This document shows, piece after piece, positions 32,201-39,680 of a stretch of 64,000 bases of DNA. Made by a program: the position numbers and the translations under genes. The notes beneath the pieces are model-generated. The model saw nothing but the letters and a program-made list of their open reading frames with translations. It had not been told where the DNA came from and searched no databases. The stretch lies in assembly GCA_003342895.1 (NCBI GenBank), contig PTFA01000498.1, positions 55,688 through 119,687 on the forward strand, given 5' to 3'. Source of the DNA: Casuarius casuarius (taxonomy: Eukaryota; Chordata; Aves; Casuariiformes; Casuariidae). Numbering within the stretch: the first letter of the stretch is position 1; every line of letters begins with the position of its first letter.

Positions 32201-35165
32201 GTGTATCTGCAAGGAGCAGCGAACATCCAGCCATAACAACGGCAGCAACAACAACAACAAAAATGCAGGGAGAGCGGGAATAGATGAGATCAAAGTGTCC
32301 TGGAAAAGGACCTGGAAAAATACTTTAGGTCCCTGGCTAACGCTCCCGGGAAATACACACACAGGCAGGCCTGTCCCAGCCCCACACAGTCCTCCAGGGT
32401 GGCTCTCCACCCTGGCAGAGAGAGACAAAAATGACTTCCTATAAATAGAAGCAAAAAGTGCTTCTCAAAAAGCCTGGCTGGGTCTTTCCCCTTCCAGTGT
32501 GCGCGGTGGAGCTGCTGGCACCTCCACGGAGGTCTCCGGTTTTCCCCCAAAAAACCTGGAGAGGAAAATAACCTTCCTGTTAGCTCACACTGGCTCCTCG
32601 CTGCACAGAGCCACCTCCCCCCCTTCCAGGCCTGGCCATCCAATTGGAAAGTAATTATACTGCAATTTTTATTTATGACTCTTTTTTTTATTGCTAAATG
32701 GTGACTCATTTTGGCAACATTAAAATACACAGGAAATCATCCCCATTTTACAGTAATCACCATTCAATTCATTGTTAAATATTTATTCGGCAGACTAGCA
32801 CTGGGCCTCTTCCTAAGGGTCTAACCGAGAGCCTTGGGGCAGCCGGGAGGGGATGCGATGGCTGGAGGAGGCCAGCGGGCTCACAACAGGGCTGCCCGCG
32901 GGGTGGTTAAATGCCCGCCAATAATTTCAGGGTCTAGAGCTAGGGGTGAAAGCTCCTGCCAGATGGTCCAGCCGCAAGCAAAATACAGGCTTACTTTCCC
33001 CCCAAGCCAGCACCGTGCCCCACACTGCTTTTGGGATGGCGCAGGCCCGTGCACCCTCTCCTTAGCAAACCCCATTATTTGGCCAAAACCCAATCCTGAG
33101 TCCCCGCAAGCAAGAGGTCCTGCCTTCAGACCTCGCTGGGAGGAACGGGAAGGCTTGCACTAGGCTTCAGCAGAGGCGAGGAAGGCAGTGGGAAGAGGCA
33201 GCAGCCTGACATTCACCAGCCTTACAATGGACGGGGTCCGTGTCCTCGCGGCACGGCTCTGTCGCCCCTGGGAGCGAGCTGCCTGAAACCAGATTTCAGG
33301 GCGATTCAGCCTCCAACGCAGGCAGCTCTTCCATCTTGCCCCCCCATCCGGTGCTCACTCCCCAGCTCACCCTTGCTCAGCACCCAGGAGAGGACAAGGC
33401 CTTTGGAAGGAGAGGCCCCGCAGCAGAGGACACAGCCAAGCTGATCTCTCTGCTGCTGGTTTTTAGCATGTTTCTCCTAAAGCCATCAGCTGGTCCTGCT
33501 TTGCATCACAGCGGGGCTGTACCCAGGCAGGAACCAGGGGAAATTGCTCCTCAAAATCCCCCCTGCTCTGCAGACTTTACCGACACTGTGCTCAGATCTC
33601 TACCCTTCCCCATTCAGCTGCATCAGCGAGACGCTGCAAACGAACCAAGCGGATGCAGGTCCCACGGCTGAACGACTTCAGACGGCTCCCAGCCCTGACC
33701 CCCCTTCCCCGCGGGAACCCTTCCCCCAAAGGGCAGGGAGGGCCGGGAGAACAAAACCTCCCGCCGCCACCGCCTCCGTCACTGTTTGGCAAATGCTGGT
33801 TTTCCCCGTCTCTCCCTGACGGGGCTGTAATCTAACATGTCTGCTGCTGCTTACTTCCTCCTTCCTACCCCAGCGCCACCGAGGGCATCGGCGAGGCACG
33901 GGGAACAGGTCGTTACGTCAAAGGGTTAGCTGCAGGAGCAGCAGCGCCAGATGCACACTGTGTAGGCCCTACACAAACACAGGCCTCTCAAAAACAGCCA
34001 ACGCACCCAACACAGCACGGTCCAGAGCGGTGGATCCAGGCGAAGGAGGGAGAAGACACCTAGGCGAGCCCAGGCCGCTGCTATCAGACACCACATCGCG
34101 CTCCCTAGCAGAGGCCTGCCACGCTCTGCTGGAGGCTCCTTCCCAACCCGACCACTCCAGTGGCGGGGAACCTCTTGAACCCCTTCACGGCCGAGCCTTA
34201 CGGCAGGCCGTGCTCCGGAGCAGTTTCAGCTGGGGGAGGCAGGCAGGCAGACGGGCTGCTGCGCTGGATGGGATTTTAACCCATCACGGAAGCCTGGAAA
34301 TTTCCCAAGAGGCAGCTCTCGAACGCTGCTGCCAGCAGACCCCCCCACCAGCCCCGGCGCGGTTCCCGTGGCCCGGCAGGTGTGCCCAGCTCCGTCCTGC
34401 AGCAGGCATGGGCACTGGCCTGCAGAACCACTTGGCAGGCCCCGCCGACCCGCTACAGCGCGGATGCTCTGGCTGCTCTGCAGGCTCCTCGGGGCAGAGA
34501 CCCTCTGCACTGTGGCCCCGCGCAGCGACCGCAATGCCGACCCCGGAGGGGAGGGAAAAGGGAGGACGAGCGAGAGCAAAGGGGGATCGACTTACCCTGA
34601 TCTCATTGCGGCGGATCTCCACGTCACAAACCGAGTGTCCCTGGTGGGCCCCGCTGTAGTAGCAGCAGAACTGGCACACGGCCACTTGCTCGGCTTCGCA
34701 GTGGTACAGGCGGTAGGCATTGTGCTGGGGGCAGCTCCAGGCCCGCACGTCGTCCGCCTCCACCAGGAGGTGCCCACGGGCCGTGGAGGGCTGCTGCAGG
34801 TGGGTCTGGACGTGGGACTGGCAGCACGGGGCCTCGCACCTCAGGCAGATCTTCTGGGCCGGCAGCGGGGGGCCGCGGCGGCAAAAGACGCAATGCAAGA
34901 CAGAGGGGGGCTTCTCCAGGTTGAGGGAGTTGAACTTTTCCACGATGTTGGTCAGCTTCAAGTTCTTCTCCAGGTTGGGTTTCTGGTTGTACGCCTGGTT
35001 GCACTCGGGACACCGCACCAAGCCCGACTCCTTGGCCCAAGCCTCCCCAATGCAGCCCCGGCAGAAGTTGTGCTTACAAGGAAGCTGAACGGGCTCCACA
35101 AAGACATGCAGGCAAATGGGGCAGATGAGCTCCTCTTCGAAACAGTTCTTCCAATTCTCAGCCAT
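1095..35165 (-). CDS. TRIM8: TRIM8, tripartite motif RING E3 ubiquitin ligase (complete, six coding exons)
   Basis: Joined minus-strand exons are 35165-34596, 4976-4881, 4013-3780, 2911-2880, 2329-2214 and 1702-1095. They total 1656 nt, giving 551 residues plus stop, the same length I recall for human TRIM8. Domains in order: RING (Cys15, Cys18, Cys30, His32, Cys35, Cys38, Cys52, Cys55); B-box 1 (about 90-132); B-box 2 (Cys145, His148, Cys156, Cys164, Cys167, His174, His177); coiled coil (about 190-300); and a Pro/Ser/Tyr-rich C-terminal tail with no PRY-SPRY domain. The family makes ubiquitin chains. Published roles of TRIM8 include SOCS1 and PIAS3 binding, TAK1 activation and p53 stabilisation, in cytoplasm and nuclear bodies. 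The start is the first ATG in frame and has a strong Kozak context (A at -3, G at +4). No frameshift or missing zinc ligand is seen. Identity rests on near-identity to the remembered human protein across all domains. Confidence 0.97.
1703..2213 (-). other. TRIM8: TRIM8 intron 5
   Basis: A 511-bp GT-AG intron (GTGGGT to CTGCAG). It is GC-rich and I see no repeat, RNA gene or other feature in it. Confidence 0.93.
2214..2329 (-). CDS. TRIM8: TRIM8 coding exon 5
   Basis: Completes the split Arg311 and encodes TQNCTGGSLPPPKIGHLNSK through KKEKQLRKLLE (to about residue 349), then one base of a split Gly. The acceptor is CCCAACAG and the donor GAAG-GTGGGT, in phase 1. The first third (NCTGGSLPPP) differs from human TRIM8, while the IGHLNSKLFLNE and KKEKQLRK part is conserved; this part links the coiled coil to the tail. 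Confidence 0.95.
2330..2879 (-). other. TRIM8: TRIM8 intron 4
   Basis: A 550-bp GT-AG intron (GTAAGC to AACAG). It contains the trinucleotide repeat at 2792-2820, about 60 bp downstream of the microexon 4 donor; nothing else is recognised. Confidence 0.92.
2792..2820. repeat. (CTC)n(CAT)n trinucleotide microsatellite
   Basis: Compound run of CTC/TCC units then CAT/TCA units on the plus strand, inside TRIM8 intron 4 downstream of the exon 4 donor. Confidence 0.95.
2880..2911 (-). CDS. TRIM8: TRIM8 coding exon 4 (32-nt microexon)
   Basis: Encodes NTKSVKILMD plus the first two bases of an Arg codon (residues 301-311). The acceptor is CCTCCTAG and the donor AG-GTAAGC, in phase 2. The match to the equivalent stretch of human TRIM8 is exact as I recall it. 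Because it is 32 nt, skipping would shift the frame. Confidence 0.93.
2912..3779 (-). other. TRIM8: TRIM8 intron 3
   Basis: An 868-bp GT-AG intron (GTGAGA to CCTAG). Pyrimidine- and purine-biased GC-rich DNA without a recognised feature. Confidence 0.92.
3780..4013 (-). CDS. TRIM8: TRIM8 coding exon 3: main coiled coil
   Basis: Encodes 78 residues (223-300), EKVSQLKDEVRLQYEK to KTEDINFMK. It is rich in Leu, Glu, Lys and Gln with no Pro, as expected for the long antiparallel TRIM coiled coil that sets the spacing of the two RINGs in a dimer. The acceptor is CCTCCAG and the donor AAG-GTGAGA; both ends are phase 0 and the length (234 nt) is a multiple of three. Confidence 0.96.
4014..4880 (-). 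other. TRIM8: TRIM8 intron 2
   Basis: An 867-bp intron that starts with the weak donor GTAGCT and ends CCTCCAG. It has short C runs near 4790-4805 and otherwise no recognised feature. Confidence 0.92.
4881..4976 (-). CDS. TRIM8: TRIM8 coding exon 2: start of coiled coil
   Basis: Encodes 32 residues (191-222), KMLMKQQDRLEEREQ to DKRLVE, a charged heptad-like helix that begins the coiled coil used for TRIM dimerisation. The acceptor is TTCTGCAG before AAGATG. The donor is GAG followed by GTAGCT, which lacks the usual A at +4 and G at +5. The exon is 96 nt, phase 0 at both ends, so skipping would keep the frame. Confidence 0.95.
8247..8274. repeat. (AC)14 microsatellite with flanking AT-rich repeat
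   Basis: Pure AC dinucleotides following an ATATAT run (about 8226-8237). The 100 bp before it (about 8140-8225) is AT-rich and resembles old interspersed-repeat sequence, but I cannot name a family. Confidence 0.95.
9247..9300. repeat. short tandem triplication
   Basis: GGACACCAGCTTATTCTGC occurs at 9247-9265 and again at 9282-9300. Between them lies a truncated third copy (ggacaccagcttgct). The two full copies are identical, suggesting recent slippage or duplication. Confidence 0.9.
14859..14935 (+). mobile_element. MIR-like SINE fragment
   Basis: The order gaccttgaggaagttatttc, acctctccgggcctc, tgtttccc matches the conserved central part of MIR (gacc-ttgggcaagt, acctctctg-gcctc, agtttcc). 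Diverged and truncated at both ends. Confidence 0.6.
18270..18440. mobile_element. possible old DNA-transposon remnant
   Basis: AT-rich stretch with repeated ttaaact and taagttaaatc elements, unlike the surrounding GC-rich intron. It resembles non-autonomous elements seen in reptile genomes, but I cannot name the family or find clear terminal repeats. Confidence 0.25.
21003..21085. mobile_element. inverted pair of ZNF143/Staf-like motifs (possible MITE)
   Basis: The left arm (21003-21030) reads actacaagtccca then aatgctccc; the right arm (21061-21085) is its near reverse complement, gggagcatgctgggacc then tgtagttt. Both resemble the ACTACAA-TCCCAGCATGC signature bound by ZNF143 and also found at the ends of some small DNA transposons. 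The arms flank about 30 bp. It could be a remnant miniature transposon or a bidirectional regulatory element. Confidence 0.5.
23779..23850 (-). mobile_element. MIR-like SINE fragment (reverse)
   Basis: Reads like reversed MIR core: cattaccctcttttaaggag, gatgcagcagagacacaaag, gttaagggaggtgccgaggg, comparable to MIR bases around cccattttacagatgagg, aggcacagagaggttaag, ttgcccaagg. Confidence 0.6.
24412..24426. promoter_or_regulatory. inverted TEAD-type motif pair
   Basis: CATTCC, a 3-base spacer, then GGAATG form two opposed copies of the TEAD (YAP/TAZ partner) core site. It sits in an AT-richer block (about 24395-24540) of TRIM8 intron 1 with further motif-like sequence. Binding is inferred from motif only. 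Confidence 0.35.
24768..24822 (+). mobile_element. possible MIR-like fragment
   Basis: gaatgacctcagggaagtcc then cacctcagtttatgcc resembles the MIR centre. Short and diverged, so uncertain. Confidence 0.4.
28326..28388 (+). mobile_element. possible MIR-like fragment
   Basis: catcctcacctgcaaaatac followed by agctaactcctatatactgc resembles the MIR part after the core (cctcatctgtaaaatggg, gtacctacctcat). Weak. Confidence 0.35.
31785..31842 (-). mobile_element. MIR-like SINE fragment (reverse)
   Basis: gcccaaggccacacagcgag then tgcaggggagagccggcaac matches reversed MIR (gcccaaggtcacacagctag, aagtggcagagccggg). Confidence 0.6.
32015..32093 (-). mobile_element. MIR-like SINE fragment (reverse)
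   Basis: gcagagaaggaaaactaaga, ggtgctaagggatttagcca, aggtcacgcagtaagt follow reversed MIR (agatgaggaaactgag, gaggttaagtaacttgccca, aggtcacacagctagtaagt). It stops where the perfect hairpin at 32101 begins. Confidence 0.65.
32101..32127. other. perfect 12-bp GC hairpin with 3-nt loop
   Basis: Arms tggcccggcacc (32101-32112) and ggtgccgggcca (32116-32127) are exact reverse complements around the loop ttc. Ten of twelve stem bases are G or C. It sits in TRIM8 intron 1 directly after a MIR-like fragment. No function can be assigned from sequence. Confidence 0.95.
34596..35165 (-). CDS. TRIM8: TRIM8 coding exon 1: RING and B-boxes
   Basis: Encodes residues 1-190, from MAENWKNCFEEE to RRNEIR. It holds the whole RING and both B-boxes, so all zinc-binding, E2-recruiting sequence is in one exon. 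The exon ends in AGG followed by a strong donor, GTAAGT, in phase 0. The RING shows the C3HC4 pattern with C15-x2-C18, C30-x-H32-x2-C35-x2-C38 and C52-x2-C55. A reading frame of about 300 codons runs antisense through this exon; it is a shadow of the strongly biased coding sequence. Confidence 0.97.
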
Positions 35166-36160
35166 TTCTGCTGGCAAGATCTGGCGACTTTCCCCCTTTT
35201 TAGTCTTTCAGTTTGGTCTACAGATGGACACCGGGGTCTTTTCTCCCTGCAACAGGAAGTCTCGGGGTGAATCGGTTTCCCCCCCCCCCTCCCCCTTTAG
35301 CGCACATAATAAATAAAAACCACAACAGATTTTAAAATTAAGAATAAAATAAACCACGGAGCAGCATTCTAGGAATCCCAGAAAAGAAAACACAACATCC
35401 ATGTCATTAAAAAGAAAAAAAAAAAGCACGCAGTTAAAAAAGGCATAATATTCTAGGATTTACAACCCAAAGTCTTAACGACCCTTAAAAACAATTTGTT
35501 TCTTTTGATCCCAGAAGGTGAATCGAAACTTACCAAAGGTTGAAAAAAATCCATACAAAATCCAGTAGCAGAGTCCAAGTTCCATATAAACCTCCTAAAT
35601 TTAGCGCTCCGGATTTGATTTTTCTTTTCTTAGGTTTGCCACTGACATTCAATATTTTAAAAGGACTTTTGTCCCCCACCAACCTGGCTAACAGCTGAGA
35701 GAACACACTAGCTCATATTTTTTTTCTTTTTTAATTATTTCTCCTCCCTTTCTCCCCAACGGGAGTTCAGAATCGGAGTCTTTTAAAGGAAACAGATCAA
35801 AGGGTTAAGATTCAAAATGGGAAAAGGAGGAAGATTAAAAAAAATAATAATAATAGCAACGATGACGGTGATGAAAAACTGAATTCGCTCAACGGCCCCG
35901 AAGATTTGCTTCTAACCCGGCAGAGTGGGGGGGGGAGGGGGGGGAGAGAAAAAAAAAGGAGGAAAAAAGACAAGCCAGAAGAAAAAAAACGGGAAGAATA
36001 AAACCTCTCGCCTGCTTCAAAATTGTGAGGTCTTGAATGGGAGAGCTCGGAGGGAAGACAGGCCAATCATTCAGATGAAATTCCAGCCCCGAGCCCAAAG
36101 CAACCCTCCCAATCTCTCCCTCCGTTCATAAATAGGAATGAAAAAGAAAATGGGTTTCGC

Positions 36161-36200
36161 GGAGGGAGGGAGGGAAGGAGGGAGGGAAAAGGGGGGGGGA
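36161..36200 (+). promoter_or_regulatory. G-quadruplex-type tract in TRIM8 5' region
   Basis: Six or more GGG runs separated by one to four bases, then G9, on the strand that is template for TRIM8. Fits the G3-loop-G3 pattern; C-rich in the transcript sense. Confidence 0.6.
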
Positions 36201-36631
36201 AGGAAGAGAATTTAAATCCTATGAACCAAAAATCAACCTGCTCTAAATTCTCACGAGGGGTTGGGTCCTCTTCAAGGCGGGGGGGAGGGAAAAAAAAGTG
36301 TGGGGTGGTAAAAAACAAAAATCCGATCTAGCCTAGTTTCATTCCAGATCTGGAGAGATCCCGACGGGAGCGGGCGACGAAGGGCCCCGAGCAGAGACAA
36401 TGCCCGGAGCGGCGGCTCAGGGCGCCGGGGCGCGCCGGGCGGCGGGCGGGCGGCCGAGCGCTCCTTGATCCAACTGAAAAGGAATTTGGGAGCCGCTCCG
36501 GCGGCGCCCTGCCCCCACGGCTCCGTCCCCCCGCCGCTCCCCCGCCGACATGAAGCTGTTCCTCCCGCCGGATCCGGCCTGCCCGGGGGCTGCGAGGGAG
36601 CGAGCGAGCGGCCGATCCCCGCAGGGTCGAG

Positions 36632-36646
36632 TCAGTCCTCAGCCAT
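36632..36646 (-). other. possible upstream ORF (M-A-E-D-stop)
   Basis: ATG GCT GAG GAC TGA with A at -3 and G at +4, a strong initiation context. Its first nine bases, ATGGCTGAG, equal those of the TRIM8 start itself. It is real only if transcription begins upstream of it. The same bases fit a YY1 site, which is the main alternative. Confidence 0.4.
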
Positions 36647-36865
36647 TTTGAGCTGCGCCCGACTAGCGAAACCGGAGGCCTGAGAAAAACGCGCAGGGAA
36701 ACGCCAAAAAGAGGAAAAAAAATAAAAAGAAGTGGCAGGGAGGGGGGGGAGGGAAAAGGGGGGGGAAATAAAGTCACGAGGCGGCGAGCTGCCCCTGCAC
36801 GGCTCTCGCCGGGGCCGCATCAGCGCCGCGCCGGGCACCCCGCGCCCGCCGCGCCGCCGCCCGCC

Positions 36866-37219
36866 NNNNNNNNNNNNNNNNNNNNNNNNNNNNNNNNNNN
36901 NNNNNNNNNNNNNNNNNNNNNNNNNNNNNNNNNNNNNNNNNNNNNNNNNNNNNNNNNNNNNNNNNNNNNNNNNNNNNNNNNNNNNNNNNNNNNNNNNNNN
37001 NNNNNNNNNNNNNNNNNNNNNNNNNNNNNNNNNNNNNNNNNNNNNNNNNNNNNNNNNNNNNNNNNNNNNNNNNNNNNNNNNNNNNNNNNNNNNNNNNNNN
37101 NNNNNNNNNNNNNNNNNNNNNNNNNNNNNNNNNNNNNNNNNNNNNNNNNNNNNNNNNNNNNNNNNNNNNNNNNNNNNNNNNNNNNNNNNNNNNNNNNNNN
37201 NNNNNNNNNNNNNNNNNNN
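36866..37219. other. assembly gap (354 N)
   Basis: Run of N flanked on both sides by extremely GC-rich CpG-island sequence, a typical sequencing drop-out. The true size may differ. It probably hides part of the TRIM8 core promoter. Confidence 0.99.
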
Positions 37220-38247
37220 CCCACGCCGGGCTCCGCCCCCGCGCGTCACGCGCGCCGCGCCCCGACATGAAACGGCGCCGCCTTAAAGCGGCCGCGCCGC
37301 CGCTGTGGGGCCCACCGCCGTGCTCGGCGCTGTGCGGGCCCGCCACTGCTGCGCTGAGCCGCGCGTCCTCAGCGCCGCCGTGCACTCACACGCCCAGCCG
37401 GGCCGGGCCCCGACGCCGGCGCGCAGCAGCTTTGCTGGCGACCCCCGAGGCCTCGTTTCCAGGCAGCATTTTGTTCTCGCTCCACTGTGGGGTCTCGGGA
37501 GAGGTGTCGGAGACCTAGTGCTTTCCCCAGCCTCTGGGAAGAGCAGCACGCATGTGCATAACCCCCGCATTAAAAAAGGGGCCACTTCTCCAAAAATGGC
37601 TCAGTTTGCCTCCTAATTATACGGTTGAATCTCTGAGCGCTGTGGGGCGGCTGGCCGAAGCCCTCTGCGTGGGGCCGGGCGGGTGGGTGTTTCGTGGGCT
37701 TCAAAAGCGAGAGGCAAATGGCTCGGGGCCGAGCCGAGGCCTGCCGAAAGGTTTATCCCATCTCTCTGAGCAGCTGGCAGCTCCCAATCCGGAGCCCTCC
37801 AAAAATACCGGAGAGCGGTGACCCCCTTGGGTCAGTCACAACCAGCTGGGGAAAAGCGGTCGCCGAGTGAGGCGGCTGCTGGGGCGGAGGTTCAGCGCCC
37901 GTCCCCATGCCGTGGCGAGTAATACATTAAAGGCTTTAGCTGAAGTTTTGAGGTTGGGTTGAAGGATTTAATGCACTTGCAGGGTGGCAAGACCCGGGGT
38001 GGCAGCGCTCAATCCGTCTGCTGGGGGCCGTCCCCGGGAATGGTCCCCACTGAGGAGGAAGAGAAGGGAAGAAGCCTGCGGAGACCGGCCGCGGGCTCCC
38101 TGGGCAGCAGGTCTGACCCTTGTCCCTTGTCCCTTCGCCATCCGAAATCAGGAGGAAACGAGGGGTCAAGACAGGCAGGAGGCCTGGCCAAGGGGGGTTG
38201 CATGGGGGGCGGTGATGGGGGGAGCTCAGCTTTGTCCCGGGGCGAAG

Positions 38248-38590
38248 CTGGGGCTGAGCAGCCACATCTGGGGCTGAGCAGCCAAATAGGGGGCTGAGCA
38301 GCCACATCTGGGGCTGAGTGACCAAATCTGGGGTCGAGTGGCAACACCTGGGGTTGGGTGACGACATCTCCGTTTGAGCGGCCCCACACCTGGGGTCGAG
38401 CGGCCACATCTGGGGTTGAGCAGCCACACCTGGGACTGGGCGACCCAAGCTGGGGTTGAATGGCCACATCTGGGGTCGAGCGGCCACATCTGGGGTCGAG
38501 CGGCCACACCTGGGACTGGGCGACCCAAGCTGGGGTTGAGTGGCCACATCTGGGGGCAGGCGGCCACATCTGGGGGTGGGCAGCGGGAGG
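38248..38590. repeat. 20-bp minisatellite, about 17 units, E-box bearing
   Basis: Units approximate tggggtcgagcggccacatc. A higher-order period of 80 bp (4 units) is visible: the variant unit tgggactgggcgacccaagc occurs at 38431 and 38511 with similar neighbours. Most unit junctions create CATCTG or CACCTG, giving about 11 E-boxes (CANNTG) at multiples of 20 bp. It lies about 1 kb upstream of the TRIM8 CpG island. Three units make 60 nt, so all frames stay open in places and give a spurious repetitive peptide. Confidence 0.95.
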
Positions 38591-39493
38591 CTGCCCGGGT
38601 GCCGGCGGCGGCGGTGGGGGCAACGCTCGGGGGCTGGCGCGGCAGCTCGCGCCCCGGCGGGGTTTCTCTCCATGCAAACGCCCGCGAGCAGCTGCCCTGC
38701 CGCCTGACTCACATCCTGCTCTCGTGTCGCGCTCTGGTCAGGCCAGTTTGGTGAAGGCTTTTTTCTCCCGCGCCGCCGCCGCCGCGCTTTTCCCCCCTCT
38801 CTCCCCCACGGCCGCCGCGGGCCGGGATGCATGTTCACTCAGCCCCTGGCAGAATGAGGCAGGATTTTCAGGAAAGTGCGTCAAAGCCGCAAACCCTTAA
38901 AAAAGAAAAGCCAAACAACAAAAAAAACGTTGATTTTCTTCTCTTCTTTTCAGAGAGTGGCCGGGCGGACTCCTCCTCTCTCCCCCCGCGCTGGGACCTG
39001 GGGGAAGAGGCCGGCGGGCAGCGGTGCCACCAGCCGGGCAGGCGCTGGGGACTCGCTGTGGGGCAGCAGGATGGGTCCGTGCCGGCTGGTCCTGCGGCGC
39101 CGGGCAGCGCAACCGGCTGCATTGAGATCCTCGAGGCCGCCGCTAACGTGAGAAAGCCTCGTGCTTCACGTTTGGTCCCACTTCGGGCTTATAAATGATT
39201 ACTCCATGTTTTAATAAATGGTTAATCAAGTGTTAGAGTCCAAACAAGCTGAGGGGTTGCTTATTACCGCGGTTTATAACCTTTTACGAATGCCTGCTGT
39301 CGATGTGCTTATAAACATCCGTACCACGTACCTCGCGTGTCTTGACATGTCGGTCACATCTGTTCGAAGTGTTTTAACCCTTGAGCTGCTCGCTAGGCAC
39401 CCGTCGGCAGTGGGTGGTGGTGGTGGGGGTTTCCCGTGTGTTTGTGTGTGCACGTGTGATTTTTTCTTTTCACCGCAAGGACAAGCAATTCGG

Positions 39494-39680
39494 TGGGAGA
39501 CTCTTCATCTCTTGAAGTCGTTGAATCAAGACGGAGCGGCCGGATGGCACGCTTGGGTCCGAAACACGAGCTATTGGGCTCAGCGCGAGGGTAATCAGGT
39601 GAAAGCTGCTGGCCTGCAAGTGCAGGAGGTTGAACGAGATGGTTTAATGGGCTCTTCTGGCCTCAAAATCCGCAAAAACG
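39494..39680 (+). mobile_element. CR1 non-LTR retrotransposon, 3' tail fragment
   Basis: Ordered matches to the reptile CR1 3' end: gactcttcatctcttgaagt, aaacacgagctattgggctc, gggtaatcaggtgaaa, tgcaggaggttgaacgagat, ggctcttctggcctcaaaat. It ends with the final gene-free 3' UTR part of CR1, and has no open reading frame. The copy is heavily diverged and unusually CpG-rich. It supports a sauropsid origin. Confidence 0.75.

Larger units (their letters stand above)
4977..34595 (-). other. TRIM8: TRIM8 intron 1 (about 29.6 kb)
   Basis: Runs from the strong donor GTAAGT after exon 1 to TTCTGCAG before exon 2. No second gene with recognisable protein similarity was found in either strand. It holds several MIR-like SINE fragments, a CA repeat (8247-8274), CpG-rich patches (for example near 10600-10950, 13500-13950, 19010-19170, 21590-22030, 25190-25560, 31500-31760) and AT-rich, motif-dense blocks that look like regulatory DNA (near 9120-9200, 11210-11320, 23220-23325, 24395-24540, 32640-32800). 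Long open frames here reflect low stop-codon frequency in GC-rich DNA. Confidence 0.93.
35166..36700 (-). promoter_or_regulatory. TRIM8: TRIM8 5' UTR and proximal promoter (boundaries inferred)
   Basis: Between the TRIM8 ATG and the CpG island there is no splice acceptor I can assign with confidence, so this may be one long first exon, or partly promoter. Features: purine-rich tracts on the plus strand (35925-35960, 36161-36200, 36736-36770) with several G-quadruplex-type runs; a YY1-like CAAAATGGC at about 36642-36650; and a 4-codon upstream ORF at 36632-36646. Transcription start sites cannot be fixed from sequence. Confidence 0.5.
36357..37440. promoter_or_regulatory. CpG island at TRIM8 promoter (interrupted by gap)
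   Basis: Dense CpG and GC boxes on both sides of the gap (for example cgccgggcggcgggcggg near 36440 and ctccgcccccgcgcgtcacg near 37231). It includes the near-palindrome GCGCGT-C-ACGCGC at about 37240-37252. Position directly upstream of the TRIM8 first exon suggests the main promoter. Confidence 0.75.

Noticed and set aside
35166..35177. Upstream in-frame start four codons before the TRIM8 ATG
   Set aside because: The codon is TTG, not ATG; the conserved protein starts MAENWKN at 35165.
34368..35270. 300-codon plus-strand frame opposite TRIM8 exon 1
   Set aside because: It is the antisense shadow of a GC-rich coding exon and has no recognisable protein features.
36632..37286. Long frames running across the gap
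   Set aside because: They exist only because N bases are read as open; no evidence of coding.
37936..38838. 300-codon minus-strand frame with a repetitive Gln-Pro-Trp-rich peptide
   Set aside because: Produced by the 20-bp minisatellite; unit length is not a multiple of three and other frames are open in the same way.
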